Shown here: piece by piece, positions 6,265-6,515 of the stretch
How positions within the stretch are numbered: position 1 is the first letter of the stretch
How the letters are laid out: every line of letters starts with the position of its first letter
Source of the DNA: Bacillota bacterium
GTDB lineage: Bacteria; Bacillota; Proteinivoracia; UBA4975
Direction of reading: 5' to 3'
Assembly (NCBI GenBank): GCA_012727415.1
Contig: JAAYHI010000097.1
Coordinates: 1 to 6,515, forward strand
Length of the DNA stretch: 6,515 nt
The notes under the pieces: model-generated
What the model saw: the letters and a program-made list of their open reading frames with translations, nothing else
Databases searched by the model: none
Told to the model about the DNA's origin: nothing
Made by a program: the position numbers and the translations under genes

Positions 6265-6291
6265 GGCAGCACTGGAAATGATAATACTAGC

Positions 6292-6320
6292 AAAAAACCA
6301 CCCCAAAATGGGGTGGTTTT
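6292..6320 (-). terminator. Terminator of the tRNA-Cys/tRNA-Leu operon
   Basis: An 11-bp stem (6294-6304 with 6310-6320; core AACCACCCC and GGGGTGGTT) with loop AAAAT is followed on the minus strand by TTTTTT. It lies about 40 bases past the tRNA-Leu 3' end. The TTTT on the other side could also stop rightward transcription. Confidence 0.85.
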
Positions 6321-6358
6321 GCAATTGCTCAAAAGGTTGCAAGCCTTACATTATCAAA

Positions 6359-6446
6359 TGGTGCCGAGGACCGGAATCGAACCGGTACGAGCTTTGGGCT
6401 CGAGGGATTTTAAGTCCCTTGCGGCTGCCTGTTCCGCCACCCCGGC
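6359..6446 (-). tRNA. tRNA-Leu (anticodon UAA)
   Basis: A complete class II tRNA of 88 bases including an encoded CCA (6359-6361). The acceptor stem GCCGGGG pairs with CCTCGGC with one G-T pair. The anticodon loop CTTAAAA gives UAA (6410-6412), which reads UUA/UUG leucine codons. The long variable arm (CGAGC with GCTCG) expected for leucine tRNA is present, as is the T-arm CCGGTTCGATTCCGG. It follows tRNA-Cys after a 9-base gap. Confidence 0.97.
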
Positions 6447-6455
6447 AAATAAAAA

Positions 6456-6515
6456 TGGAGGCGGCACCCAGAATTGAACTGGGGATAAAGGATTTGCAGT
6501 CCTCTGCCTTACCGC
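6456..6515 (-). tRNA. tRNA-Cys (anticodon GCA), 5' end cut off by the window
   Basis: The minus strand shows part of the D-arm (GCGGTAAGGC), the anticodon stem-loop GGACTGCAAATCC with anticodon GCA (6495-6497), a T-arm with stem CCCAG/CTGGG and loop TTCAATT, and an encoded CCA (6456-6458). The 5' acceptor strand lies beyond base 6515. Confidence 0.95.

Noticed and set aside
1..6515. CRISPR array, toxin-antitoxin pair or defence island
   Set aside because: There is no regularly spaced repeat and no small paired genes. Apart from the recombinase tail, all genes are housekeeping or sporulation functions.

Overview
The window looks like chromosomal DNA from an endospore-forming Firmicute, most likely a clostridial lineage with moderate GC. 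The main evidence is a complete gerA-gerB-gerC germinant-receptor operon, plus Gram-positive-type Shine-Dalgarno sequences, frequent GTG/TTG/CTG starts and strong intrinsic terminators. The exact genus cannot be read from the sequence.

Layout, left to right. Bases 1-227 (+) are the 3' end of a large serine recombinase (DUF4368-type tail). It is AT-rich compared with the rest and is probably the edge of a mobile element. A bidirectional terminator (231-273) separates it from a leftward MFS transporter of the SLC45/sugar-transporter type (329-1594). That gene has its own extended -10 promoter and an inverted repeat at the -35 position that could be an operator. Bases 1700-5482 (all -) hold the germination operon in transcription order gerA, gerB, gerC. 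The three genes overlap, which suggests translational coupling, and the operon ends in a terminator that overlaps the gerC stop codon. Bases 5559-6065 (-) encode a 3D (Asp-Asp-Asp) domain protein, a probable secreted peptidoglycan-active enzyme with its own terminator. A hairpin-rich spacer (about 6121-6290) follows, then the tRNA operon tail on the - strand: tRNA-Cys(GCA), cut by the window edge, tRNA-Leu(UAA) and a strong terminator.

How the genes relate. GerA, GerB and GerC form the inner-membrane receptor complex that senses germinants in spores. The 3D protein could act on peptidoglycan, but its own terminator separates it from the ger operon, so a functional link is only suggested by proximity. 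The MFS gene is an independent transcription unit.

The main anomalies are lesions. gerA carries an in-frame TGA inside its last membrane helix, with 75 well-conserved codons continuing in the same frame after it. The 3D gene appears to have lost its signal peptide/anchor to a one-base frameshift: a hydrophobic N-terminus is present just upstream in another frame. Either the locus is decaying, or these are sequence errors, or there is recoding. I found no convincing new multi-gene system; the defects in the germination locus and a few regulatory structures are what deserve a second look.
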